Source: an uncultured Candidatus Melainabacteria bacterium (GTDB lineage Bacteria > Cyanobacteriota > Vampirovibrionia > Gastranaerophilales > Gastranaerophilaceae). From it: a DNA stretch of 64,000 nucleotides. Shown one piece after another: positions 27,905 through 38,104 of the stretch; positions within the stretch are counted from its first letter, which is position 1, and each line of letters begins with the position of its first letter. A program made the translations under genes and the position numbers. Below the pieces are notes generated by a model. The model was not told the origin of the DNA. It saw only the letters and a list, made by a program, of their open reading frames with translations, and searched no databases. The stretch covers positions 1-64,000 of the forward strand of contig CATNBA010000008.1 in NCBI GenBank assembly GCA_950096985.1, written 5' to 3'.

Positions 27905-29669
27905 TTGTCATAAGTTTTTCATGTGTACCAAGTTCGGCAAGTTCTCCCTCATTTATAACCGCAATTCTGTCTGCATTTTGAATTGTTGATAATCTGTGAG
28001 CGATTACAAATACTGTTTTATTTTGGATTAAGTTATCAAGAGCTTTTTGAACAATAGCTTCTGATTTGTTATCAAGGGCTGATGTTGCCTCATCTAAGAT
28101 AACAATCGGTGCATCTTTAAGCATTGCTCTTGCAATTGCAACTCGCTGTCTTTGTCCGCCTGATAGTGTTGTTCCGCGTTCTCCGACAAATGTATCAAGA
28201 CCGTTTTCAAGTGTTGATATAAATTCATCAAGATGTGCCATTTCAATAACTTTTTTTAGTTGTTCTGATGATGCATTTTCATTACCCATCATAATATTAT
28301 CTCTTATTGTTCCTGAAAATAAAAAATTATCCTGAAATACGAATGAAATATTGTTTCGTAAGCTGTCAAGATCAAAGTTTCTGATATCAACTCCGTCAAA
28401 TTTTATAGCACCTGATTTAATATCGTAAAATCTTGGCAGTAAACTCACGACTGTACTTTTGCCGCCGCCGGAATTACCAACAAGTGCTATTGTTTCATTT
28501 TTATTGACATGCAGATTTAAATTTTTCAAAATGGGTGTATTTTTTTCATATTCAAAATTAACATTTTCAAAGTCGATAGAACTGTTTAATCCTTCCAATC
28601 TCTCGGCATTTTCGGGAGATTTAATTTGAGGGTTCATGTCAAATAGTTCAAATACACGGCTCATTGCAACAAATACGCCTTGAAGGTTTGTTAATGTATT
28701 ACCAAGAGTTTTTGTGGGTTTATAAAGTAATAAGAGTGAAGTTACGAATGATGCAAAACTACCTGCCGTCATTTGTCCAGATAAAATTAGGTGGTTGCCG
28801 TATGCCATAACAAGTGCAATACCTATTGAGCATACAAAATACATAATAGGTGACATCCAGCCTACACGTTTTGTTAATGACATCGCAAGTGTAAATTGGG
28901 TATGTATCTGGTTATCAAATTTTTCATTCTGATCTTTTTGCAGGTTATATGCAGTCATAATTTTATTTCCAGCAAAAGTTTCATTGAAGTTAGTTGTCAT
29001 GTTTCCTCCGACAACCATGCTTGCATTTGATACTTTTTTAATTCTTTTTCTGATTAGGGTAACCGGTGTAATCGCAATTGCCATAATTGTTACACCTATA
29101 ATCGCCAATTTCCAAGAGTTATAAAGCAAAACTCCGACAAGCCCTACAAGACCGAAAAATGTCGCAATAAATGATTTTAACATTTCAATAATATTTTTAG
29201 ATGCAGTATCAGGGTCAGATAAGAACCTTGTTAATACAATTCCCGATGAATTTACATCAAAGAATTGCGGATCCATTGAAGTTAATTTTCTGAATAAATC
29301 CTTCTTCAATGACATGGAAATTTTTTGACCTGTCCAATCTGTTAAGTAGTTGCTCACATATTTTAATACACCCTGAAACAAAGCAAAGCCTACAATACCG
29401 AACGGTATTATCATTGCAAGAAATGCCTGAGAATGAACAGTTATTCCTAAAAATGACCATGTATGTTCAGGATTGCCGTTAACTACAAAATCAAGATAAG
29501 GCTTTAACGAAAGAGCGACAACACCGTCTAACAGTCCTAAAGGTATTGCTATTGTAAGGTTTGTTAAAGCTCTTGGTAAAACCGGTTTTATGTAAGGAAA
29601 AATTTTTCCCAACAGATATTTATAATTAAAGGCATCTTTAGATGCAGTATTTTGTAATTTATAATCCAT
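27834..29669 (-). CDS. MsbA-like ABC transporter (fused TM and ATPase)
   Basis: Walker A GNSGGGKSTVV, signature TTLSGGQRQRVAIARAML, Walker B IVILDEATSALD. Confidence 0.93.
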   Translation of the reverse strand: MDYKLQNTASKDAFNYKYLLGKIFPYIKPVLPRALTNLTIAIPLGLLDGVVALSLKPYLDFVVNGNPEHTWSFLGITVHSQAFLAMIIPFGIVGFALFQGVLKYVSNYLTDWTGQKISMSLKKDLFRKLTSMDPQFFDVNSSGIVLTRFLSDPDTASKNIIEMLKSFIATFFGLVGLVGVLLYNSWKLAIIGVTIMAIAITPVTLIRKRIKKVSNASMVVGGNMTTNFNETFAGNKIMTAYNLQKDQNEKFDNQIHTQFTLAMSLTKRVGWMSPIMYFVCSIGIALVMAYGNHLILSGQMTAGSFASFVTSLLLLYKPTKTLGNTLTNLQGVFVAMSRVFELFDMNPQIKSPENAERLEGLNSSIDFENVNFEYEKNTPILKNLNLHVNKNETIALVGNSGGGKSTVVSLLPRFYDIKSGAIKFDGVDIRNFDLDSLRNNISFVFQDNFLFSGTIRDNIMMGNENASSEQLKKVIEMAHLDEFISTLENGLDTFVGERGTTLSGGQRQRVAIARAMLKDAPIVILDEATSALDNKSEAIVQKALDNLIQNKTVFVIAHRLSTIQNADRIAVINEGELAELGTHEKLMTIENGKYKYLYEMQFKKQGNTAIA

Positions 29670-29761
29670 GTGTCTATCCCCTTATTTTATTATATTATCT
29701 CATAAAAATTTTATTTGTGATACTATAAAGAAAAAGGAGTAGGATTGGAAAGGGTAAAAAA

Positions 29762-31069
29762 ATGAAAATTTGTGTGATTGGGACAGGATATGTCGGATTA
29801 GTTGCGGGTACTTGTCTTGCAGATATGGGAAATGATGTTATTTGTGTTGATAATGATTTAGAAAAATTAAAAAAACTGGAAGAAGGTATTGTACCCATAT
29901 ACGAGCCGGGATTGGAAGAATTAATAAAAGCCAATGTCATGGAAGGCAGACTTCATTTTTCTTCAGATTTAGATGATGCTGTAAAAAAATCGCTGGTATG
30001 TTTTATTGCCGTCGGAACTCCTCAAAGCGAGGACGGTTCTGCTGATATGCAATATGTTATGGCAGTAGCTGAAAGTATTGGTAAAGCAATGAACGGATAT
30101 AAAGTCGTTGTTGACAAATCAACCGTTCCTGTCGGTACAGCAGAAAAAGTTACTGAAACCATTGCTAAATTCTATGATGGCGAATTTGATGTTGTTTCAA
30201 ATCCTGAGTTTTTAAAACAAGGGGCGGCTGTTGATGATTTCTTGAAACCTGACCGCGTTGTTATTGGGTCAAATTCAACAAAAGCCACAGCTATTATGCA
30301 GGAAGTTTATGCGCCGTTTTTCAGAACAGCAAGCAGATTTGTAATAATGGATGTTAAGTCTGCTGAAATGACAAAGTACGCTGCCAATTCATTTTTAGCC
30401 GTAAAAATTTCATACGCAAATGAAATTGCAAATATTTGTGAGGCTGTAGGTGCTGATGCTGAAATGGTACGTATAGGTATGTGTTCTGATAAACGTATCG
30501 GACCTCAGTTTTTATTTCCGGGCTTAGGCTATGGGGGCAGCTGTTTTCCAAAAGATGTTAAAGCTTTATTGAAAACAGCAAAAGACCACAATTGCGGACA
30601 CAGATTAATTGAATCAGCAGATGAAGTTAACAAAGAGCAGAGAGTAATCTTCATTAACAAAATTCTTGCACGTTACGGAATGAATTTATCAGGGAAAACG
30701 GTTGCGGTTTGGGGCTTGACTTTTAAACCAAAAACAAATGATATGAGAATGTCTCCTGCAATTACAATTATTAATTTCTTGTTAGAGTTTGGTGCTAAAG
30801 TTCAGGCATATGATCCAAAAGGGTTTGAACAGGCAAAACAAATATGGGGTGATAAAATAACTTATGCTAAAAATTCATATGATGCTCTTGAAAATGCAGA
30901 TTGCATGCTTCTTTTAACTGAGTGGAATGAATTCAGACGCCCTGATTTTGACAAAATAAAAGAATTGTTGAAAGAGCCCGTAATCTTTGACGGCAGAAAT
31001 CAATATGATGGTGAACGTTTGAAACAGCGCGGATTTGAATATCACTGTGTTGGTAAAAGGTATTTATAA
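29762..31069 (+). CDS. ugd: UDP-glucose/GDP-mannose 6-dehydrogenase family
   Basis: KICVIGTGYVGLVAGTCLADMGNDVICVD, GLGYGGSCFPKDVKAL. Confidence 0.95.
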   Translation: MKICVIGTGYVGLVAGTCLADMGNDVICVDNDLEKLKKLEEGIVPIYEPGLEELIKANVMEGRLHFSSDLDDAVKKSLVCFIAVGTPQSEDGSADMQYVMAVAESIGKAMNGYKVVVDKSTVPVGTAEKVTETIAKFYDGEFDVVSNPEFLKQGAAVDDFLKPDRVVIGSNSTKATAIMQEVYAPFFRTASRFVIMDVKSAEMTKYAANSFLAVKISYANEIANICEAVGADAEMVRIGMCSDKRIGPQFLFPGLGYGGSCFPKDVKALLKTAKDHNCGHRLIESADEVNKEQRVIFINKILARYGMNLSGKTVAVWGLTFKPKTNDMRMSPAITIINFLLEFGAKVQAYDPKGFEQAKQIWGDKITYAKNSYDALENADCMLLLTEWNEFRRPDFDKIKELLKEPVIFDGRNQYDGERLKQRGFEYHCVGKRYL

Positions 31070-31740
31070 GTCTCATAAGCTCTTAAAATTTTAGAATTGT
31101 TTTGAATTTGATAAATTCTGACAAGTGCCCACTGAGCATGCGAATTTAATTCGTCATGTTTGATGTAACCTGCATTTGCAGAATTTTTCAAACTTCTGTC
31201 GATTGTATTATAAAGTTTACCGAGTGTAATGTTATCCATTCTGTGTATCGGGCGAGAAAAATAATCTGCGAGACCGCCGGAGTTATCTTCTAATGTCTTG
31301 TATAATTTTTGCAGTGTTGTTTTAACATCAGAAAGTTCATATTCCAAAAAAGAAATTACTTGAGCTTTTGTACCATGTCGGTAAACGTAAGCTTTAGCTT
31401 TTTCAATATTTTCAGGATGCTGGTTTTCAAAGTTATTATCAATAATTGCGTTTATATACTTGCGGATTTCTTTTTTGGTAATGCCCACAGATTTTGCAAA
31501 CATAACATCGTCACCCTGCTTTGTAAACGAATTTTTTAGCGGACGAAATCTAATAAGCGGTCTGTGTGTCATAAGCTCTTTAAATTCAGATTGTGTAATA
31601 TCTGTTTTTGCAAGATTTTTTATTGCCACAGAATTTTTTTTTATAAACTCAGCCTTTTGAACATCGGTGAGTTTTCGTGACGACAGAATTTTATAAACTT
31701 CTAAAGCATCAATGGAATTTATAGGTTGAATTTTGTTCAT
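31042..31740 (-). CDS. hypothetical protein
   Basis: MNKIQPINSIDALEVYKILSSRKLTDVQKAEFIKKN...; trimmed from the longer ORF to the first plausible ATG. Confidence 0.55.
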   Translation of the reverse strand: MNKIQPINSIDALEVYKILSSRKLTDVQKAEFIKKNSVAIKNLAKTDITQSEFKELMTHRPLIRFRPLKNSFTKQGDDVMFAKSVGITKKEIRKYINAIIDNNFENQHPENIEKAKAYVYRHGTKAQVISFLEYELSDVKTTLQKLYKTLEDNSGGLADYFSRPIHRMDNITLGKLYNTIDRSLKNSANAGYIKHDELNSHAQWALVRIYQIQNNSKILRAYETYKYLLPTQ

Positions 31741-31754
31741 ATAATTTTCCTTAC

Positions 31755-31785
31755 AAAAAAGCACCCTTTCAGGGGTGCTTTTTAT
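31755..31785 (-). terminator. terminator after tRNA-Leu
   Basis: AAAAAAGCACCCTTTCAGGGGTGCTTTTT. Confidence 0.8.
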
Positions 31786-31786
31786 T

Positions 31787-31865
31787 TGGGCATGAAGAGA
31801 CTCGAACTCCCACGCGTTAGCACTAGTTCCTAAGACTAGCGTGTCTACCATTCCACCACATGCCC
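31787..31865 (-). tRNA. tRNA-Leu(TAG)
   Basis: reverse complement GGGCATGTGGTGGAATGGTAGACACGCTAGTCTTAGGAACTAG...GGGAGTTCGAGTCTC..CATGCCC. Confidence 0.93.
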
Positions 31866-31880
31866 ATATTTACTTGTCAA

Positions 31881-31962
31881 TCAGTTCTTTCAGAACTGAG
31901 ACGTGTCTACCACCTCTCACAAACGATACTTAATCGTTTGTTCGGCAGAGTACCACATGCCC
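31881..31962 (-). other. truncated, hairpin-rich tRNA-Leu-like duplicate
   Basis: repeats GGGCATGTGGT and GGTAGACACG of the adjacent tRNA-Leu; perfect stems TCAGTTCT/AGAACTGA and ACAAACGAT/ATCGTTTGT; no T-arm or 3' acceptor. Confidence 0.6.
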
Positions 31963-32041
31963 ACGCTTTTTATTATTTTTGCGTAAATTTAATTTAACCC
32001 GAACAAGCTTAAATGTCAAGAGTTTGTGTTATAATTTTTTT

Positions 32042-32995
32042 ATGGCTGAAATTAAAAGGTTGGAATTTATTGATATATTTAAGGCTATTGGTATTATTTT
32101 TATGCTGATGGGACATGTCGGCTTTGGACAGAGTTTTGCTCATTATATTTCAGCCTTTCATATGCCGATGTTTTTCTTTATATCAGGATATTTGTTTAAA
32201 ACTTATGATTTCAAAGATTTGATAAAAAGAAAATTTAATGGGCTTTTAAAACCATATTTGTATTTTGGATTGCTTAATGCTGTTTTGTGTTTGATTTTTG
32301 TGGAAAATTTTAAATTAGGCACATATTTTGAGAAATTCTTTTTCTTTAATAACAGGCATTTGCCTGTCGCGGGTGCTTTATGGTTTTTGACCGGTATGTT
32401 TTTTGCGAATATTTTATTTTGGCTGTTTCATAAATATATAAATAAATATTTTCTTGGAATTGTATTATCAGGTGTTGCAATTTGTGAGTATTACCTAAAA
32501 TTAAGGATACCTTTTTCAATTGACAGTGCTCTATTCATGCTCCCTGTAATGTATTCAGGATATTTATTTAAAAGGTATGAACCTGATTGTAATAAATTTA
32601 AAACTGCTGTTTTAGGTTTATTTTTCTTTGTAGTTTCGTATTTTCTAATTTTTCAAAATGGAATATGTAATGTTAGATTAAATGTTTACTCAAATTTAGG
32701 TTTATTTTACTTAAATGCAATTTTAGCAACCCTTGCTTATTTTTATTTATCAAAATTTTTATGCAGTATTTTATCGTTAAAAGGTTTGCAATATGTAGGA
32801 CGAAATTCTTTAAACTATCTGGCTTTAAACCAGATTGTAATTAAAGTTGTACCTAATCTCGGGGGGGGGGCTGTTCTGTGCTTTATAATAAGTATGATAA
32901 TAATTTCGGTTTTATCAGAATTGGTCAATAAAGTAAAAAAATGGCACAAAATTATTTTTGAATATTTTCAGGGTGCGCGGAATTTGATAAAATAA
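32042..32995 (+). CDS. acyltransferase 3 family membrane protein
   Basis: MAEIKRLEFIDIFKAIGIIFMLMGHVG...ISAFHMPMFFFISGYLFK; about 10 TM segments; contains an in-frame G10 tract. Confidence 0.88.
   Translation: MAEIKRLEFIDIFKAIGIIFMLMGHVGFGQSFAHYISAFHMPMFFFISGYLFKTYDFKDLIKRKFNGLLKPYLYFGLLNAVLCLIFVENFKLGTYFEKFFFFNNRHLPVAGALWFLTGMFFANILFWLFHKYINKYFLGIVLSGVAICEYYLKLRIPFSIDSALFMLPVMYSGYLFKRYEPDCNKFKTAVLGLFFFVVSYFLIFQNGICNVRLNVYSNLGLFYLNAILATLAYFYLSKFLCSILSLKGLQYVGRNSLNYLALNQIVIKVVPNLGGGAVLCFIISMIIISVLSELVNKVKKWHKIIFEYFQGARNLIK
32861..32870 (+). repeat. G10 homopolymer in frame, putative phase-variation tract
   Basis: AATCTC-G10-CTGTTC = NLGGGAV; G9 gives GGGLFCAL-stop, G11 reaches a stop after about 20 altered codons. 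Confidence 0.9.
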
Positions 32996-33098
32996 TTTCG
33001 TAATACTCATTTTTATCAATATTTACTCCCATTGTTTTTGGGTCTGCAAAAACTTTTTTCTTTTTTTTATTTAATAATTTTTTATAATCGCCAGCCAT
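32952..33098 (-). CDS. hypothetical 48-aa Lys-rich small ORF
   Basis: MAGDYKKLLNKKKKKVFADPKTMGVNIDKNEYYEIILSNSAHPENIQK*, overlaps the acyltransferase 3' end antisense. Confidence 0.3.
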   Translation of the reverse strand: MAGDYKKLLNKKKKKVFADPKTMGVNIDKNEYYEIILSNSAHPENIQK

Positions 33099-33243
33099 AT
33101 TTCAATTATATTACAAAATTTTAAAAACTGCTTGAAATTTTTCTACCTTTGTTTTACGATACTTTTACGTGCGTCGGTGATTATGTGGAACACCGATTTA
33201 AAAAGGAATTTAAGTACGAAATTAATTATAAAGGAAAAGTGAA

Positions 33244-33597
33244 ATGAACCCTATTATTGATGAATTGGAAAAACCATATTTAAGAGAAAATCTTCCTGAT
33301 GCAAATCCGGGTGATACTGTTAAAGTTTTCGTAAGAATTATTGAAGGAAACAAAGAAAGAACACAGGCTTTCGAAGGTACTGTGATTAAAAAACACGGTT
33401 CAGGTATTAACAAAACTATTACTGTTAGAAAAGTATTCCAAGGTGTTGGTGTTGAACGTGTATTCTTACTTAACTCTCCAAGAATTGAAAAAATTAATGT
33501 TCTTAGAAAAGGTGATGTAAGACGTTCTAAACTTTACTACTTGAGAGAACGTTCAGGTAAAGCTACTCGTATCAAGGAAAAAATTGAAAAAAGATAA
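33244..33597 (+). CDS. rplS: 50S ribosomal protein L19
   Basis: [42 protein letters not shown]. Confidence 0.97.
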   Translation: MNPIIDELEKPYLRENLPDANPGDTVKVFVRIIEGNKERTQAFEGTVIKKHGSGINKTITVRKVFQGVGVERVFLLNSPRIEKINVLRKGDVRRSKLYYLRERSGKATRIKEKIEKR

Positions 33598-34426
33598 ACT
33601 TCACATACACTGGTATCCCGGTCATATTGCTAAAGCTGAAAGAAAGCTAAAAGAACAATTGTCGTTAGTGGATGCGGTTATTGAAGTTATTGATGCGAGA
33701 CTGCCTTTTTCAAGCAGTTATGATAATATTACGGGGCTTTTAGGTGAAAAGCCCCGTTTAATTTTGCTTAATAAAGCTGATTTGACAGATGTAAATGAAT
33801 TGAACAAATTCATAAAAATTATTGAAGAAAAGACCGGTTTCCCTGTTGTTAAATCTGATGCAAAAAATTCTAAGGATTTAAATTATATTGTAAAAAAAGC
33901 TGTTGAGCTTTCAGAACCCAGAATACAAGCTTTAATGAAAAAAGGTTTGTTAAGACGTCCTGCGCGAGTTATGGTCGTGGGTATGCCGAATGTCGGCAAA
34001 TCAAGTATTATAAATAAATTGACACGTTCTTCTAAAACAAAAATTGGAGCTAAAGCAGGTGTAACGCGTCAACAGCAGTGGGTAAGAATTAATCCGCAAT
34101 TGGAGCTTCTGGATACACCGGGTATTATTCCCATGAAACAGGAAGATCAAGAGCGAGCAAGAAAATTGGCTTTTGTTAATGCTGTTTCTGAAAATGCTTA
34201 TTCAAATGAAGTTGTGGCAAAAGAGCTTTTGGCAATGCTTGGTGAAAAATATACGCAAATTATAAAAGATTTTTATAAGGTTGAATGTTTAACTGTTGAA
34301 GATATAGCAAAAGCCAGAAACTGGATTATTTCTGGTGGTGAAGCTGATATTGAAAGAACTTCGGTTTATATTTTGAGAGATTTCAGAGAGGGAAAAATCG
34401 GAAAATTTATTCTTGATGAGGTGTAA
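33584..34426 (+). CDS. ylqF: ribosome biogenesis GTPase YlqF/RbgA
   Basis: [18 protein letters not shown], circularly permuted G motifs [30 protein letters not shown]. Confidence 0.95.
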   Translation: MKKDKLHIHWYPGHIAKAERKLKEQLSLVDAVIEVIDARLPFSSSYDNITGLLGEKPRLILLNKADLTDVNELNKFIKIIEEKTGFPVVKSDAKNSKDLNYIVKKAVELSEPRIQALMKKGLLRRPARVMVVGMPNVGKSSIINKLTRSSKTKIGAKAGVTRQQQWVRINPQLELLDTPGIIPMKQEDQERARKLAFVNAVSENAYSNEVVAKELLAMLGEKYTQIIKDFYKVECLTVEDIAKARNWIISGGEADIERTSVYILRDFREGKIGKFILDEV

Positions 34427-35076
34427 TGGAAAAGTATAAAGAGCTTTTTGCATTTGATGATAAGTTAAAAACTTCAATTATCGGTACCGATGAGGCCGGC
34501 AGAGGGTCGGGTGTAGGTGCTGTATTTGCTGCAGCCGTATGTTTTACAAAGAAAAATAAAAATTTAATAGAGAAACTTGTTTATTTAAATGATAGTAAAA
34601 AAGTTTCCAAAAAACATCGTGATGAGCTTTATGAAATAATTAAGACTGAAACAGTAAATTCTGTTGTGTCGGCAGAGGTTGATGTTATTGAACGTATCAA
34701 CATTTTAAAAGCCTCTCTTGGCGCAATGAGGCAAGCTGTTGTAAATGTTCAAAAAGAAAGTGAATGCAATGATTTGTTTGTTTTGGTTGATGGAAATAGA
34801 CAAATTCCTGATTTAGGTTTTCCACAGAAATTTATTATAAAGGGTGACGGAACATCAGCATCTATTGCAGCGGCAAGTATTTTAGCTAAAGTTGCACGTG
34901 ACAGATATATGTTAAAGCTTGATGAAGAATTCCCCGAATATGGCTGGGCAAATAATATGGGATATTTAACAAAGGACCATATGGCTGCAATTGATAAATA
35001 CGGTGTGTCTCCTTATCATCGAAAATCTTATCTTGAAAAACATTTTGCGAAACAGGAACAATTAAATTTATTCTAA
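34426..35076 (+). CDS. rnhB: ribonuclease HII
   Basis: GTDEAGRGSGVGAVFAAAV, DGTSASIAAASILAKVARD. Confidence 0.95.
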   Translation: MEKYKELFAFDDKLKTSIIGTDEAGRGSGVGAVFAAAVCFTKKNKNLIEKLVYLNDSKKVSKKHRDELYEIIKTETVNSVVSAEVDVIERINILKASLGAMRQAVVNVQKESECNDLFVLVDGNRQIPDLGFPQKFIIKGDGTSASIAAASILAKVARDRYMLKLDEEFPEYGWANNMGYLTKDHMAAIDKYGVSPYHRKSYLEKHFAKQEQLNLF

Positions 35077-35080
35077 TAAA

Positions 35081-35105
35081 AAAGCCCTTTTTAAGGGCTT
35101 TTTTT
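35081..35105. terminator. bidirectional terminator
   Basis: AAAAAGCCCTTTTTAAGGGCTTTTTT. Confidence 0.85.
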
Positions 35106-35748
35106 ATACCATAGCTAATTCTTTTGATTGGGCAAATATATTATTATGGTCTACATCAAATAAAATTTCGTTTTTGATATTTGCCAAATCTTCCTGCATC
35201 AATCTTCTTGGAGAACCTTCTTCCATTGAGCGGTTTCTAAGAAGGTAAGACGGGTGGAAAATTGTCATTGCTCTGTATTCTTTTCCATCAACAGTAATGT
35301 TCATCCATTGACCTCTAACTTTAGAAATAGTTTGTTTTTTGTCAAGTTCAACAAATGATTTTAACGCAGTAGCTCCGCAAAGAACAATTGCTCGCGGATT
35401 GATAATATCAATTTGAGCATCTAAAAATTTTCTGCAAGATGCTTTTTCTTCATCAGTAGGAACTCTATTTTCAGGCGGTCTGCATTTTACAGTATTAATG
35501 ATATAAATATCTTCATCTCTAGAAATTCCGGCCTCAGCGAGGAAATCATTTAACAATTGACCTGCACGTCCGACAAATGGTCTTCCTGTTTCGTCTTCCA
35601 TTTCACCTGGTGCTTCACCGATAAATACGATTTTTGCAGTTGAAGGGTTGCCGTCTGCAAAAACTACGTTATTTCTTGTTGATGCAAGAGCACAACCTTT
35701 ACAGCTTTCGCATTTCCCTCTAACTATCTCCAAACAATTCTTCTTCAT
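35104..35748 (-). CDS. family 4 uracil-DNA glycosylase
   Basis: VFIGEAPGEMEDETGRPFVGRAGQLLN, NTVKCRPPENR, IFHPSYLLRN. Confidence 0.93.
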   Translation of the reverse strand: MKKNCLEIVRGKCESCKGCALASTRNNVVFADGNPSTAKIVFIGEAPGEMEDETGRPFVGRAGQLLNDFLAEAGISRDEDIYIINTVKCRPPENRVPTDEEKASCRKFLDAQIDIINPRAIVLCGATALKSFVELDKKQTISKVRGQWMNITVDGKEYRAMTIFHPSYLLRNRSMEEGSPRRLMQEDLANIKNEILFDVDHNNIFAQSKELAMV

Positions 35749-37211
35749 ATTCTCTCCTCTTTAAATAGTCCTACGTTATATTTTTTACAGTATCGTTTCA
35801 GTTCTTTCATAATTACATCTGATAACATGAATACTGCTATTAAGTTTGGCACAGCCAGGAATAAAGTAAATGCATCAGATAGATTAATTATACTCTTGAA
35901 GTTCATGGCAGAACCTATAACTATGAATATACAATATATTACCTGAAAAGTACGTGTTGTCAATTTTGTTTCGCCAAATAAATAATTCCAAGCTTTAATT
36001 CCGTAATAAGACCCGCAAAGCATTGTAGACAGTACAAAACAACTTGCCATAAATGTTAAGAGAATTGGAAAGAATGGGCAAACAGAGCCAAATGCTTTTG
36101 AAGTTAATTCAATCCCTGCAATTCCAGTTGTATGTAAGTATTCCCCTGAAACTACGATTACAAAAGCCGTTGCAGACCCGACTATTACTGTATCAACAAA
36201 CGGCTGAAGCATGGCAATAAAACCTTGTGCAACGGGTTTACTGGTTTTCACGGCAGAAAATGCAATCGGTGCAGTTCCAAGTCCTGCTTCATTCGCAAAC
36301 ATTGCGCGTCTAAAGCCCCATAGCATACAGGCAAATGCCCCGCCAGTCATAGCTTGAGGTTTAAAAGCTTCTTCTACAATTATTTTTAAAGTATGGGGCA
36401 CATGCCCGATATTATATAAACATACAGCAAATGCTGTTAATACATATAATGTGCACATAACGGGTGTTACTTTTGACGTAAACTTCCCTATAGCCTTAAT
36501 TCCGCCAATAATAGTGAAATAAGTTATTATGGCAACAATAAGTCCCAAAAGCCAGCTCTGATTGGCAAAAAAGCTTTTATCTCCGCCTGTAACTTCTGTG
36601 ATTTGTGTTGTCATTGCGTTAATTTGAAATAAATTCCAACCGCCAATCATTGCAAAAATACAACATACTGCATAAATTTTTGATAAATGTGGTGCAAATT
36701 TCCCTATATATTTGTTGTTTTTTAATGCACCTTCAATATAATACATAGGACCGCCGGCTATTGTACCGTCAGGATTAACTTTCCTGAATTTAATACCGAG
36801 CACTACCTCTGCAAATTTTAAAGCCATTGAGAAAAAGCCTGCAATAACCATCCAGAATATTACGCCTGGACCTCCGATTGATACGGCAGCGGCAGAACCT
36901 GCAACATTTCCAATACCTGCGGATGCTGAAATTGTTGCGGTTAAAGCTTGAAATGATGAAACTTCTCCGCGTTTTTTCTTCTTTATAATATCTTTGTGTT
37001 CGTAATTTTTGGTTATTAATTTTATGGCATGCTTAAATCCCCAGATGCCTATAAATCTCGTTCTAAGTGTGAAATAGATTGCAGCAGACATCAATAGCGC
37101 AACAAGGAACTCAATCTTTACTCCGTGAATAGTAATTGAGCTGAATATAATCCCTGAAATCTTATCGGCTATGGGTGATAAAAATGTATCTATAGCTGTA
37201 TCTAAATTCAT
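35745..37211 (-). CDS. sodium:alanine symporter (AGCS) family
   Basis: ISASAGIGNVAGSAAAVSIGGPGVIFWMV, ANEAGLGTAPIAFSA. Confidence 0.93.
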   Translation of the reverse strand: MNLDTAIDTFLSPIADKISGIIFSSITIHGVKIEFLVALLMSAAIYFTLRTRFIGIWGFKHAIKLITKNYEHKDIIKKKKRGEVSSFQALTATISASAGIGNVAGSAAAVSIGGPGVIFWMVIAGFFSMALKFAEVVLGIKFRKVNPDGTIAGGPMYYIEGALKNNKYIGKFAPHLSKIYAVCCIFAMIGGWNLFQINAMTTQITEVTGGDKSFFANQSWLLGLIVAIITYFTIIGGIKAIGKFTSKVTPVMCTLYVLTAFAVCLYNIGHVPHTLKIIVEEAFKPQAMTGGAFACMLWGFRRAMFANEAGLGTAPIAFSAVKTSKPVAQGFIAMLQPFVDTVIVGSATAFVIVVSGEYLHTTGIAGIELTSKAFGSVCPFFPILLTFMASCFVLSTMLCGSYYGIKAWNYLFGETKLTTRTFQVIYCIFIVIGSAMNFKSIINLSDAFTLFLAVPNLIAVFMLSDVIMKELKRYCKKYNVGLFKEERI

Positions 37212-37226
37212 TGCTTATTTATTTTA

Positions 37227-38009
37227 TCACAAACATACGTTATTAGTTACAGTCTGAGTTTGCTGTGCATAATTAACAAGCGCTCTGAATACAAACGGAT
37301 GAAGTTTACCTTCTTTTACATCTTGATAAATTATCGTTAATGCCTGCTTTGCGTTCATTGGTTCTTTATATGTGCGTTTTTCTGTTAAAGCTGAATATTT
37401 ATCTGCTACGGATAAAATTTGTAAGTTTAAATCGGCATTGAAGTTTTGGTCTACCCACGGATAGCCTGTGCGTTTAGCGTTTTGGTGATGGTTTCTGATT
37501 AGTTTTAGGGTTTTTTCATTAAGCCCGCTGGTTTTCAACAATTCATAGCTTAATTCAGAATGTGTGTGCATAATTTTTGTTTCTTTATCATTAAGTTTTC
37601 CTGGTTTATTTAAAACTTCAGCAGGAATTAAAACTTTGCCTAAATCGTGAAGATAGCCCGCATCTTCTATTGCTTTGGCATCAACTTTTGATTGCAATGC
37701 AAAGGGGAGATTTTCAATAATTCCTTTTGTAATATTTTGTGTATCAGTGGCATGTTTAGATAAAAGCTCTCTCAATTCGTTCATATTTAAGTTAAGGTTA
37801 GGGTTATAATTTTTTACTATATTTTTTACTTTAGGGTTGCTTTCAATCATTTTTTTTATTGCAGTTTCGGTTGTAAAGCGTTTGATTGAAGTTTGTTCAA
37901 ATGTATCAGCATTTAAATTGATGCCGAAATATGTATTTCTTTTTCGGTCGACGTAAATATTTGGCTGTACCGCGCCCACACCAAGCGCTCTTGGTATTTC
38001 AAATCCCAT
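37227..38009 (-). CDS. HD-domain (HD-GYP-like) phosphohydrolase
   Basis: AGYLHDLGKVLIPAEVLNKPGKLNDKETKIMHTHSELSYELL...HHQNAKRTGYPW. Confidence 0.85.
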   Translation of the reverse strand: MGFEIPRALGVGAVQPNIYVDRKRNTYFGINLNADTFEQTSIKRFTTETAIKKMIESNPKVKNIVKNYNPNLNLNMNELRELLSKHATDTQNITKGIIENLPFALQSKVDAKAIEDAGYLHDLGKVLIPAEVLNKPGKLNDKETKIMHTHSELSYELLKTSGLNEKTLKLIRNHHQNAKRTGYPWVDQNFNADLNLQILSVADKYSALTEKRTYKEPMNAKQALTIIYQDVKEGKLHPFVFRALVNYAQQTQTVTNNVCL

Positions 38010-38104
38010 TTACTACACTACAAATTAAAACTACACTACTTATATATAAAGTTTTTTTAAATAGTGAAATTGCTTTTTTGTTTACGAAATGTTAAAATCG
38101 GCAT

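Noticed and set aside
38011-38040. CTACACTAC direct repeat upstream of the HD-domain gene
   Set aside because: Only two short copies in an AT-rich intergenic region; insufficient to call a functional element.
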